From contig CAYOOT010000075.1 of assembly GCA_964405665.1 (NCBI GenBank), positions 1-13,026 of the forward strand: a stretch of DNA of 13,026 bases, read 5' to 3'. Positions 1-6,328 of the stretch are shown here, in pieces. The stretch is from CAYOOT01 sp964405665 (lineage in GTDB: Bacteria; Bdellovibrionota_C; UBA2361; SZUA-149; CAZDWZ01). Each line of letters opens with the position of its first letter. The first letter of the stretch is position 1. The notes beneath the pieces were generated by a model. It saw only the letters and a list, made by a program, of their open reading frames with translations, ran no database searches and was not told the origin of the DNA. The position numbers and the translations under genes are program-made.

Positions 1-704
1 GCTCCTTCTCTAAGAAGCAACCCTATACTATTTGCTTTTCCACCGGCTAAACTAAAAATTCCCCCTCTTGTTACCATCAGATAGGCAATCCCTAAAGCCT
101 CAAAGGCATAGAGCGCATTTTCTCCAACTCTTAATTCCCAATATTCAGGAGAGTTTTTTCTTCTTTGATATTCTTGAGGACTAATTCCACCGGGAGATTC
201 TCTTGCAGAAACATATAAGTTGTAGCCGAAATAAATTAAATTATCTGTCACCTTTGCCGAAGCAATGTGCAACGGCTTAAGTAAAGGTTCAACTGTTTGT
301 CCAAGATGATGCAATGGATTTAAATTTTCCCAGAGTTTTTGATCGGACATTGAAGCGAAACTGCTTTCTTTTTCAAAGATCGCTCCACCCCAAGTATTAC
401 CAAATACTTTATTGCTAAAATTGAGATAAGAGTTAAATCCTTTTTCTCCGCTAACTAAATAAAATAGATTACCCAAAGTAAGATAACCGGCTGATTCAAT
501 TATTTTAGGAAGAGACCTGCCGCTCGTTTTAAAAGATTCAATCAGATCGATTTTCTCTTCTGTTTCTTTTGCTTGGGGAAGCGCTAATGGTTTATTTTCT
601 CCGCTCTTTGTCGCTCCTTTAACTGCAGCTGGAATTTCAGCGCTAGAATACTTAGCGGAAATATCTTTAGCATCTAACACTAAATTTTTCTGTTCCAGTG
701 ACAT
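1..704 (-). CDS. Hypothetical protein, 5' part only (runs off window start)
   Basis: An open frame without stops reads leftward from an ATG (complement of CAT at 702-704) to the window edge, giving 234 visible residues; the C-terminus lies outside. I do not recognise the family. The first 50 or so residues are polar and charged, begin MSLEQKNLVLDAKD and show no signal peptide. Two moderately hydrophobic stretches follow, around residues 71-86 (AGYLTLGNLFYLVSG) and 205-230 (LGIAYLMVTRGGIFSLAGG); the second could be a membrane segment but contains an arginine. Aromatic residues are frequent in the middle (NPLHHLGQ, YFGYNLYV). No catalytic motif stands out. There is no clear Shine-Dalgarno before the ATG, so the start is chosen because it is the first ATG of the frame. 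It is divergent from the toxin-antitoxin pair. Confidence is good that this is coding and nil on function. Confidence 0.7.
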   Translation of the reverse strand, partial: MSLEQKNLVLDAKDISAKYSSAEIPAAVKGATKSGENKPLALPQAKETEEKIDLIESFKTSGRSLPKIIESAGYLTLGNLFYLVSGEKGFNSYLNFSNKVFGNTWGGAIFEKESSFASMSDQKLWENLNPLHHLGQTVEPLLKPLHIASAKVTDNLIYFGYNLYVSARESPGGISPQEYQRRKNSPEYWELRVGENALYAFEALGIAYLMVTRGGIFSLAGGKANSIGLLLREG

Positions 705-864
705 TTAACTATCGATTTTTATTAATTTTAATTCAATAAGAAGTTATGAAGTGATTGAAATCTATAGTGATATAGCCAGTCTAAGAAAAATTATCCAATA
801 AGATCAGTGTGATAATTCAAGTAAAATATGGCTTTTAAGGCAAAACTTCCAGTAAAAATCATTA
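705..864. other. Divergent intergenic region, mostly empty
   Basis: AT-rich spacer between the leftward hypothetical gene and the toxin-antitoxin promoter. It holds only weak structure: a 5-bp hairpin CTATA-GTGA-TATAG near 762-775, and a 7-bp inverted repeat AATTATC (789-795) / GATAATT (811-817). Neither can be assigned a function. No RNA gene or convincing leftward promoter was seen. Confidence 0.4.
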
Positions 865-893
865 TTTACAAAAAAGTCATCTTGTAATACAAT
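865..893 (+). promoter_or_regulatory. Sigma-70-type promoter of the toxin-antitoxin operon
   Basis: A -35 box TTTACA at 865-870 and a -10 box TACAAT at 888-893 are separated by exactly 17 bp. The -10 box lies in the left arm of the 12-bp palindrome described at 882-911, so a bound repressor would cover the polymerase site. An alternative -10, TATAAT at 893-898, sits in the palindrome spacer but has no good -35 at the right distance. Assignment is by pattern only. Confidence 0.55.
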
Positions 894-911
894 ATAATAA
901 TTGTATTACAA
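882..911. promoter_or_regulatory. Palindromic operator for the antitoxin
   Basis: A perfect 12-bp inverted repeat, TTGTAATACAAT (882-893) and ATTGTATTACAA (900-911), flanks a 6-base spacer ATAATA. It overlaps the -10 region and ends 19 bases before the antitoxin ATG at 931. Ribbon-helix-helix antitoxins usually repress their own operon by binding such palindromes, so this is the likely VapB or VapBC autoregulation site. The repeat is seen directly; its role is inferred from position. Confidence 0.65.
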
Positions 912-930
912 TTTTATTTTCAACTGCAAT

Positions 931-1164
931 ATGACTAAAATTATCACAGCCCGAGTAGATCCAGAAACGGAAGAAAACCTAAGAAGTTTAAAAAAGTCTT
1001 TAGGCATTTCTGAATCACAGATCATTAGAGAGGGAATAAAATTAATGCATAAAACTAAGCAGAGAGAAGAAGGAAAATCTAAAATAATCGGACTAGGAGT
1101 AATCGAATCTAAATTCAGCGATCTTGCTTCAAATAAAAAACATTTAAAAAAATTTGGTAAGTGA
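931..1164 (+). CDS. Ribbon-helix-helix antitoxin of a type II toxin-antitoxin pair
   Basis: A 77-residue protein that should bind operator DNA through an N-terminal ribbon-helix-helix fold and neutralise the PIN-domain toxin encoded next to it. Residues 2-11 (TKIITARVDP) match the DNA-contacting strand, followed by two helices (EENLRSLKKSLG, then SESQIIREGIKLMH). The rest is a short lysine-rich tail likely to contact and block the toxin. The start at 931 is preferred over an in-frame TTG at 901, because that TTG lies inside the operator palindrome and gives an uncharacteristic ten-residue extension. No strong Shine-Dalgarno precedes 931. The stop TGA overlaps the toxin GTG by four bases, typical of translational coupling. 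The exact antitoxin subfamily is uncertain, since RHH and MetJ/Arc-type antitoxins are hard to separate by eye. Confidence 0.8.
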   Translation: MTKIITARVDPETEENLRSLKKSLGISESQIIREGIKLMHKTKQREEGKSKIIGLGVIESKFSDLASNKKHLKKFGK

Positions 1165-1574
1165 GGAACGTCCTTTTAGATACAAGCTGTATTGTTGCGC
1201 TACTGGACAAAAGCGAGCGTTTTCATAAGAGTTGCCTAGAAGTAGTAACTTCAGTCAATGCCAATTTAATTACCTGCGAATCCGTAATTACAGAAAGCTG
1301 CTATCTATTGCGCAATTACTCCAAAGCAATTGAAGCCATATTTAAGAATATTGAAGCAGGAATTTTTCAAATCCCCTTTAATCTTTCCCATTATTCAGAA
1401 GAAACCATTGTCTTATTAAAGAAATATCAAAACGTACCGATGGATCTGGCCGATGCCTGCTTAGTGCAACTGGCCAATAAATACAAAACTGCTGAAATCC
1501 TAACTCTGGACTCCGATTTCGATATTTACCGCTGGGGGAATAATAAAAAGTTCAATTGTTTGCTTTTGAATTAG
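1161..1574 (+). CDS. vapC: PIN-domain ribonuclease toxin (VapC family)
   Basis: A 137-residue protein that fills a complete PIN domain, a metal-dependent endoribonuclease used as toxin in VapBC pairs. The acidic active-site residues are visible: Asp7 in NVLLDTSCIVALLD, Glu45 in CESVITESCYLL, Asp95 and Asp98 in PMDLADACLVQLA, and Asp117 in LTLDSDFDIYRW. The closing FDIYRW segment is also common in this family. Translation starts at a GTG overlapping the antitoxin stop (GTGA), so it is probably made only when the antitoxin is translated. Target RNA cannot be read from sequence; VapC toxins commonly cut tRNA or rRNA. All catalytic residues are present and the frame is intact, so the toxin looks functional. 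Its stop codon ends one base inside a long inverted repeat. Confidence 0.88.
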   Translation: MRNVLLDTSCIVALLDKSERFHKSCLEVVTSVNANLITCESVITESCYLLRNYSKAIEAIFKNIEAGIFQIPFNLSHYSEETIVLLKKYQNVPMDLADACLVQLANKYKTAEILTLDSDFDIYRWGNNKKFNCLLLN

Positions 1575-1686
1575 AAATTTTATCACGGAGTGCACAGAGT
1601 TTCACGGAGTGAAGATTAATTTACCAATCTGTGATTTTCCAAATTTCATACTCCGTGTAACTCTGTGCACTCCGTGGTAAAATTTC
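1574..1686. repeat. Long inverted repeat with 37-bp arms, REP-like
   Basis: The arms are 1574-1610 and 1650-1686 and pair along 37 positions with two mismatches, around a 39-base loop. Within each arm the unit CACGGAGT occurs twice, separated by a CACAGAGT-type unit, so the repeat is also internally periodic. It sits in the space between the convergent toxin gene and recJ and begins at the last base of the toxin stop codon. CACGGAG/CACAGAG repeats of this kind are, to my knowledge, scattered through intergenic regions of many unrelated bacterial genomes. It could also stop transcription in both directions, but there is no clean poly-U tract. Confidence 0.8.
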
Positions 1687-1710
1687 CCATTTCGAGCCAT
1701 TGGCAACCAC

Positions 1711-1744
1711 AAAAGAAGTTCGTAGCGTTTTGCTACCAGACTTC
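1711..1744 (-). terminator. Probable intrinsic terminator of the gspE-recJ transcript
   Basis: Read on the minus strand, a two-part hairpin forms: GAAGT, internal loop, GTAGC, loop AAAAC, GCTAC, internal loop, ACTTC. It is followed directly by TTTT. It overlaps the last codons and the stop of recJ. The stem is interrupted and the U tract is only four long, so efficiency is uncertain. Confidence 0.45.
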
Positions 1745-3538
1745 CTTAATATTTAAGCGCACCGCAGACACTCCCTGATAAGATTCAATTTCTGCGGTAT
1801 AAGAAATGTTGATTACTTTATCTTTGCGAAGCAAAGGATTTCTTTGCATTCCCCAAGCAATGCAATTTTTCCAAGCTTGACCATCGGTGACTCGAAAGGA
1901 AATATGTTTATCACCAATACTATTTGTTGATTCCACTCGCAGATCTTTAGAAATTAAAACAGGAGAAGGATTCCCCACACCAAAAGGCCCAAATTTTTGC
2001 AGTTCGGAAACTAAAATAAAATCAATTTTATCCAACTCAACTTCCAGATCGGCTGAAATACGTTTTTTGTAAGCAGAATCTTTCAAGCGCAGTTTTGCCT
2101 GATTGATAAACTCTTCTTGAAATTTTCCCAGATTCTCATGGAATAAACTAAAGCCACCCGCTTCGGCATGTCCCCCGGAGGTGATTAAAATCGAACCAAG
2201 TTCTGATAGAACATCAGCTACATGAAAATCTTTGATACTTCTAACTGATCCTTTAATGATCGATTTAGCTAGAAGCTGATTGCCGGGATCGGCTGGCGCC
2301 ATTACGGCAGCAGGTTTTTTAAATTGCTCCACTAAACGCTGAGCAACGATTCCGATAACTCCGATATGATAATCCACACCAAAGAGAGCAAGCGCCGGAT
2401 CGCTAGTCATTACTGCGCTCTTTTTTACCATTTTTATACAATCTTCTTTAGCGATTTCTTCAATTTGTTTTCTCCTGGTATTGAGACGATCAATTGATTT
2501 GGCAATGGACTTTGCTTCCAGACTATCGGTGGTAGTTAATAATTTAAAAACTTCTTTTCCTTCGGCAATTCTTCCGGCCGCATTAATTCTTGGACCTAAA
2601 CCGAAACCAACATGTCCCGCACTAAATCTAGGGTTTCCCGAAACTCCGGCGACATCCTTTAAGGCAATCAATCCCACTCTGGTAGTTTGCTTTAAAGCTT
2701 CTACTCCCCTGGAAGCGATGACTCTGTTTAAACTTAAAAGAGGAACCATATCGCAAATTGTTCCCAGCGATGCCAAATCTAAATAATCTTTGGGATCAGG
2801 CACCACAATTTCACCTGTCTCGATTTTTTTGCTCCAACGTAATTTTAATTGTTTTCTTAAAACAATTAAAAGCATCCAAACCAAACCTGCTGCTGCCAGC
2901 TTATAACTTTGAAAAGGACAACCCTCTTGCGCCGGATCAACTACGGCATCAGCATCGGGAATTTCTTTGGGAATATGATGATCCAGAATAATTGTTTTCA
3001 TTCCCAGTTTTTTTGCATGTTTAATTTCAGCAACACTGGTAATGCCGCAATCAACTGTAATCAGCAAACTGGTTCCTCTTTGAGCAACTTTTTCTACGGC
3101 AGAAAGTACTAAACCATAGCCTTCCACAAAACGAGAAGGAGTGTAATTTTGAACTTTTCCGCCAATCGCTTGGAGAAACAAATAAAGCTGCGCCCCTGAA
3201 CTGATCCCATCGACATCAAAATCATTATAAACGGTAATTATTTCTCCGGCTTCAATTGTGGAAATAATTATATCTGCTGCTTTAGTGATGTTTTTTATCG
3301 TGGAAGGATCGGGCAAATTGTTTCTCAGTGTTGGTGATAAGAAATTTCTTGCTTCTTCAACGCTACTAATTCCTCTGGCCAGTAAAATTTTTGCGGCAAT
3401 TTCTGAAATATTTAAATCTCTAACCAATTCAGCAAGAAATTCTGTAGTAGACTCTGTCTTTTCCCCTCTTAAGTATATTGCAACATCAATTTGTTCAATC
3501 GAATTTTCTGCTTGTTCTGAATTCAAAAACAACTCCAT
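1733..3538 (-). CDS. recJ: Single-stranded-DNA-specific exonuclease RecJ
   Basis: A 601-residue 5'-to-3' exonuclease of the DHH phosphoesterase family, acting on single-stranded DNA in recombinational and mismatch repair. The full motif series is present: DFDVDG at 106-111, VDCGI at 162-166, LDHH at 185-188, AAAG near 215-218, LASLGTICDMVPL at 255-267, LGPRINAAGRI at 314-324, GVIGIVAQRL at 393-402 and the DHHA1 motif GGHAEAGG at 455-462. A C-terminal OB-type domain carries the family signature FGPFGVGNPSP around 516-526. Length is near the usual RecJ size. The residue before the first motif is Asn (YNDFD), where many RecJ proteins have Gly; this is a minor variation. The ATG at 3538 follows a weak purine-rich GAGAG. 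It lies 35 bases downstream of the GspE-like gene and is probably cotranscribed with it. Confidence 0.95.
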   Translation of the reverse strand: MELFLNSEQAENSIEQIDVAIYLRGEKTESTTEFLAELVRDLNISEIAAKILLARGISSVEEARNFLSPTLRNNLPDPSTIKNITKAADIIISTIEAGEIITVYNDFDVDGISSGAQLYLFLQAIGGKVQNYTPSRFVEGYGLVLSAVEKVAQRGTSLLITVDCGITSVAEIKHAKKLGMKTIILDHHIPKEIPDADAVVDPAQEGCPFQSYKLAAAGLVWMLLIVLRKQLKLRWSKKIETGEIVVPDPKDYLDLASLGTICDMVPLLSLNRVIASRGVEALKQTTRVGLIALKDVAGVSGNPRFSAGHVGFGLGPRINAAGRIAEGKEVFKLLTTTDSLEAKSIAKSIDRLNTRRKQIEEIAKEDCIKMVKKSAVMTSDPALALFGVDYHIGVIGIVAQRLVEQFKKPAAVMAPADPGNQLLAKSIIKGSVRSIKDFHVADVLSELGSILITSGGHAEAGGFSLFHENLGKFQEEFINQAKLRLKDSAYKKRISADLEVELDKIDFILVSELQKFGPFGVGNPSPVLISKDLRVESTNSIGDKHISFRVTDGQAWKNCIAWGMQRNPLLRKDKVINISYTAEIESYQGVSAVRLNIKEVW

Positions 3539-3573
3539 TACTCTCTAGCATCAATTAACAATATTCTTCGAGC

Positions 3574-5187
3574 CTAAGATCCGGCAACACCAAGAATTCT
3601 CCAGGCAGTTTGCAAGGATATTTCTCCATTGATTAAAGCTTCACGCACCTTAAAGGCATAGGGGATAAAACCCTGCGCAAAAGCTAAATCACGAAGTTCG
3701 GATAATAAACTTGCGGTATTGGAATTTCTGTAAAAAATTTCTTGTAATTTCAGATTGATCGGCAAAAATTCAAAAACAGCAAGTCGACCCAATATAGCAG
3801 TATGCTTGCAAAGAGAACAGCCCTTTGCGGTTTTTAATTTTATATTTTTATCCAATTTAAAAAAATTTAATGCTTGTTCATTTGCTTCTTGATATTCCAA
3901 GCAATTTTTACAGTTTAAAGGCAAAAGTCGCTGTGAAATTATCAGCTTAAGCGAACTGGCGATAATTTCCGGCTGCAGATTAAATTGTTTCAAGCGAGTA
4001 ATAACTTCAAAACAATTTCCCGCATGAATTGTGCTTAGCACTAGATGTCCTGTAATGGCTGCAGTAAAAGCAATCACCGCAGTTTCTTCTTCTCTGATTT
4101 CACCAAGCATAATCACATCGGGATCTTGTCGCAGCAGCTTGGGAAGCATTTTCGAATAGGTAATTTCACCACTGCCCGCCACTTGCGTTTGATTAATTCC
4201 TTTAATATTTTTTTCAATCGGATCTTCTAAAGTGATAATATTTCGCCAGTCCTGATTTAAATGATTGAGCATCGCATAAAGTAAGGTAGATTTTCCGCTT
4301 CCAGTGGGTCCGGATAACAAGATCGCACCGGAATTAAGCGATAAATAATTAACCAGCAACAATTCTTGCTCGGCATCCAAACCAAGTTCGGATAATTTCA
4401 ATAAATCTTCTTTATTATCTGGCTGATTATTGTTGTGAATACGCAATACTACTTTTTCTGCATAGGCCTGGGGAATAAAAGAAACTCTTAAGCTAACAGT
4501 TTGATTTTCTAGCTGCAGAGAAAAAACTCCTTCTTGAGGTTTATTGTTAATGGTTATATCGAGATTAGAAAGTATTTTTATTCTTCTAATTAAATTAGCT
4601 GAAGCAACTAAGGTTATTTTAAAGGAAGTATCACTTCTTAACAAACCATCTATCCGGTAGCGCAGGCGCAGTCCTTCTTTTGTCGGTTCCAAATGAATAT
4701 CCGATGCAGCTAAATAGCTTGCCCGAAAAATTATCGCTTCTAATAGTTGTGGAACTTCTTCTTTTCCGGCCAGAGAAATTTCTTCTTTTTTGTTATGTTC
4801 TAGAAACTTTTGATTGACTTTATGTTGTGCCGCAGAAAGGCTTTGTTCTTGTGCCAAGTAGCAAGCAGTAATTGCCTGCAGCAGGATCCCTTCTTCATAT
4901 TCTTCAACAATCAAATCACAGCCGACAATAAATCTAATTTCTTGAAGAAGATCTGCAGAATTTTTTACGATAAGCAGGGAAAGTATTTTTCTCTGATCTT
5001 GATAAAGTATTTGCAGGGGTAAACATTGATAACGTTTAGCTTCTTGCAAAGTAAGCAAGGCCCGTGCTTCATCAGTGGAGAAATTAACTATTTTTTCTAA
5101 TTTTGCTCTATTTTTATCATTAAAGAAAATTTTCTTCGATTGATCTTTGATTACTTCTTTAGGATTAATTAAAAGATTATTATCCAT
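3574..5187 (-). CDS. GspE/PilB-family type II secretion or type IV pilus assembly ATPase
   Basis: A 537-residue hexameric ATPase of the kind that powers pilus or pseudopilus assembly at the cytoplasmic face of the inner membrane. The N-terminal 150 residues form a variable MshEN-like region. From 161 (ASDIHLEP) the catalytic core follows with Walker A GPTGSGKS at 293-300, the Asp box ITLEDPIE at 318-325, Walker B DPDVIMLGEIR at 355-365 and the His box TGHLVLSTIH at 379-388. Four cysteines, 426, 429, 457 and 460, form the CxxC...CxxC zinc site typical of GspE and PilB. All catalytic elements are intact. No GspF-, GspG- or pilin-like gene is present in the window, so the partner machine is encoded elsewhere. 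GspE, PilB and competence-type members cannot be told apart here. The start has a weak AGG Shine-Dalgarno. It is first in a probable operon with recJ. Confidence 0.9.
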   Translation of the reverse strand: MDNNLLINPKEVIKDQSKKIFFNDKNRAKLEKIVNFSTDEARALLTLQEAKRYQCLPLQILYQDQRKILSLLIVKNSADLLQEIRFIVGCDLIVEEYEEGILLQAITACYLAQEQSLSAAQHKVNQKFLEHNKKEEISLAGKEEVPQLLEAIIFRASYLAASDIHLEPTKEGLRLRYRIDGLLRSDTSFKITLVASANLIRRIKILSNLDITINNKPQEGVFSLQLENQTVSLRVSFIPQAYAEKVVLRIHNNNQPDNKEDLLKLSELGLDAEQELLLVNYLSLNSGAILLSGPTGSGKSTLLYAMLNHLNQDWRNIITLEDPIEKNIKGINQTQVAGSGEITYSKMLPKLLRQDPDVIMLGEIREEETAVIAFTAAITGHLVLSTIHAGNCFEVITRLKQFNLQPEIIASSLKLIISQRLLPLNCKNCLEYQEANEQALNFFKLDKNIKLKTAKGCSLCKHTAILGRLAVFEFLPINLKLQEIFYRNSNTASLLSELRDLAFAQGFIPYAFKVREALINGEISLQTAWRILGVAGS

Positions 5188-5296
5188 AATACCTGTTTAA
5201 TTTTGCTGTTAAATTGATTTTATTGTTTATTAAGAAAACTCTTTGTAATTTTCGCCCTTTTGCAAAAACTATTTCTTAGGTATATTTCTCATGTTT

Positions 5297-5341
5297 TTTC
5301 TAGCACGAGGCTTTGATTATTTTTGGGGATTACGCTAGAAA
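5297..5341. repeat. 8-bp inverted repeat in the divergent promoter region
   Basis: TTTCTAGC (5297-5304) is perfectly complemented by GCTAGAAA (5334-5341) across 29 bases. The distance is long for a simple hairpin and would suit two operator half-sites between divergent genes. An 8-bp match in AT-rich spacer can arise by chance. Confidence 0.3.
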
Positions 5342-5386
5342 GGCCATTCTATTTTTTTCAGCGAAGTACAGAATATAGATTTTTAG

Positions 5387-5403
5387 TTTGCACCAAGTGC
5401 AAA
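5387..5403. promoter_or_regulatory. Short perfect palindrome upstream of the MCE-like gene
   Basis: TTTGCAC-CAA-GTGCAAA, a perfect 7-bp dyad with a 3-base centre, lies 25 bases before the start of the MCE-like gene and just upstream of a possible -10 TAATAT (5407-5412). The position suits an operator; it could also form a small RNA hairpin in the leader. The role is inferred. Confidence 0.4.
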
Positions 5404-5428
5404 AATTAATATAGGGAATGTCTTTTTT

Positions 5429-5854
5429 ATGTTTAGTTTCTTTATCGTCATGTCTTCTTTACTTGCAGATATCAGCCCCAGAAGTTTTTTTGCTCTTGAA
5501 GCAATGGTCAAACAACCAAAAGCCGTTGTTTCAGTTAGTTTCGATGAAATTAACTCTTTAAAAATCGGCTCTCCGGTAATTGTTAATGGTAAAGTGGTGG
5601 GGGAAGTTTCCAAAATTACCAAGAAAACGGAATCTACAAATAAGGAAGCTGTAAATGTTGAATTAAACATTAGTGCTAGTGTAAGTTCTTCAACGATTGC
5701 CCTGCAATCAACTCCTACTCTTGCCAACAAAAACAAACCGGAAGCGATAGTGGAGCTTTTATCTCTTCCAATTTCCAGTATTACAAACCAAAAAACCGCA
5801 GAACATCTCAAGGGATTTTCTTCTTTTGAAAAATTCTGGTCAGCCGGCATCTAG
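5429..5854 (+). CDS. Small stand-alone MCE-domain (MlaD-like) protein, probably envelope-located
   Basis: A 141-residue protein. Residues 36-63 (start VSFDEINSLKIGSPV) align without gaps to residues 59-86 of the MlaD encoded at 9836-10327, sharing 12 of 28 residues including the F-D-x-I-x-x-L-K-x-G-x-P-V core and the closing G-E-V. The following segment (VNVELNISASVSSSTIALQS, 75-94) fits the later MCE strands, which normally read as an alternating V-x-V-x-L-x-I pattern. The usual small loop and Gly-rich turn before the last strand are replaced by PTLANKNKPEA. The N-terminus MFSFFIVMSSLL is hydrophobic but short, with an acidic residue at 14, so it is a poor signal or anchor. It lacks the clear membrane helix of MlaD. 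AGGGA at 5413-5417 lies 11 bases before the ATG; an alternative ATG is at residue 8. No Mla partner adjoins it. Coding is likely; the MCE assignment is my own reading. Confidence 0.65.
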   Translation: MFSFFIVMSSLLADISPRSFFALEAMVKQPKAVVSVSFDEINSLKIGSPVIVNGKVVGEVSKITKKTESTNKEAVNVELNISASVSSSTIALQSTPTLANKNKPEAIVELLSLPISSITNQKTAEHLKGFSSFEKFWSAGI

Positions 5855-5856
5855 CT

Positions 5857-5877
5857 AAGACCATAAGGTCTTGTTTT
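5857..5877 (+). terminator. Short hairpin terminator after the MCE-like gene
   Basis: AAGACC (5857-5862) and GGTCTT (5867-5872) form a perfect 6-bp stem with loop ATAA, followed by GTTTT. It starts two bases after the stop codon. The stem is short and only half GC, so termination may be weak. Confidence 0.5.
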
Positions 5878-5981
5878 CATTGCAATTTTAATATTTAATA
5901 TTTATTTGAAGTAAACCCTAGGTTTTGTGTGATTTGTATTATGTAAAGACTAGCATTTAGTTTTTGTAATAATTAAGTTAT

Positions 5982-5995
5982 AAGGGTTGTAGAAA
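5982..5995 (+). promoter_or_regulatory. Shine-Dalgarno of the lepB operon's first gene
   Basis: AAGGG at 5982-5986 lies 9 bases before the ATG at 5996 and supports that start. The spacer upstream (5878-5981) is very AT-rich, with a tandem AATATTT near 5889-5902. A TATTAT at 5937-5942 is a possible -10 box but lacks a matching -35. Confidence 0.5.
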
Positions 5996-6328
5996 ATGGA
6001 CTCTCTAAAAAGATTAAACCAAGAAGGCGATTTATTCGAGCAATTGGGTTTAGAAATTGCTCAAGGCGAAGTAGAAATTGGCAGTACTTATCCAATATTT
6101 GGAATGATTACTAAATTTATCAATGAAAAAGCTGGAGAAGTGGTTGTTGAATTAAATCATTGCATCATTGCTAACATGAACGTAACTGAAGACAATAAAG
6201 TGGATTTGTTAAAAGAGAGGGCCTTTGAATCAGGAATATTTGTTTCCACCGTTGTTGCTAAGGATCCAAAAGTGGAAGTAGACTGCCAGGTGGTAATATT
6301 TGGGAAGAAACAGGGATATAATGCATAG
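5996..6328 (+). CDS. Hypothetical protein leading the lepB-ygfZ-hemW operon
   Basis: A 110-residue soluble protein of unrecognised family. The N-terminal 25 residues are amphipathic and acidic (start MDSLKRLNQEGDLFEQLGLE). From about residue 33 the pattern alternates as in a beta barrel: GMITKFINEKAGEVVVELN, then GIFVSTVVAKDPKVEVDCQVVIFGKK. A small SH3- or OB-like fold is a plausible guess, not a call. It has no membrane segment, and its two Cys residues (56 and 97) are not arranged in a metal motif. A good Shine-Dalgarno supports the start, and its stop overlaps the lepB start by eight bases (ATGCATAG), so translation is tightly coupled to signal peptidase. The coupling suggests a conserved role near LepB, but nothing in the sequence says what it is. 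Confidence 0.8.
   Translation: MDSLKRLNQEGDLFEQLGLEIAQGEVEIGSTYPIFGMITKFINEKAGEVVVELNHCIIANMNVTEDNKVDLLKERAFESGIFVSTVVAKDPKVEVDCQVVIFGKKQGYNA

Larger units (their letters stand above)
5188..5428. other. Divergent intergenic region between the GspE-like and MCE-like genes
   Basis: The region is AT-rich, with no RNA gene recognised. It holds two dyads listed separately: an 8-bp pair at 5297-5341 and a short hairpin at 5387-5403. The leftward promoter of the ATPase gene could not be placed convincingly. On the plus strand TAATAT at 5407-5412 could be a -10 box, but no good -35 lies 16-18 bp upstream. Confidence 0.35.

Noticed and set aside
901..930. In-frame TTG start giving a ten-residue longer antitoxin
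   Set aside because: The TTG lies inside the operator palindrome, right at or next to the expected transcription start, and the added residues do not fit a ribbon-helix-helix N-terminus.
1574..1686. CRISPR-like repeat because of repeated CACGGAGT units
   Set aside because: The units are inverted and part of a single palindrome, with no regular spacers and no cas genes in the window.
2481..3112. Several short plus-strand frames within recJ
   Set aside because: They overlap a gene with a complete RecJ motif series, show no domains, and have no ribosome sites of note.
5383..5850. 155-residue frame on the minus strand opposite the MCE-like gene
   Set aside because: The plus-strand frame has a Shine-Dalgarno, a recognisable MCE core and a downstream terminator; the minus frame shows no domain and mirrors the plus codons.
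6300..6320. TTG start for signal peptidase
   Set aside because: AGGGA at 6312-6316 is placed to serve the ATG at 6321, and the longer form adds only a few unconserved residues.
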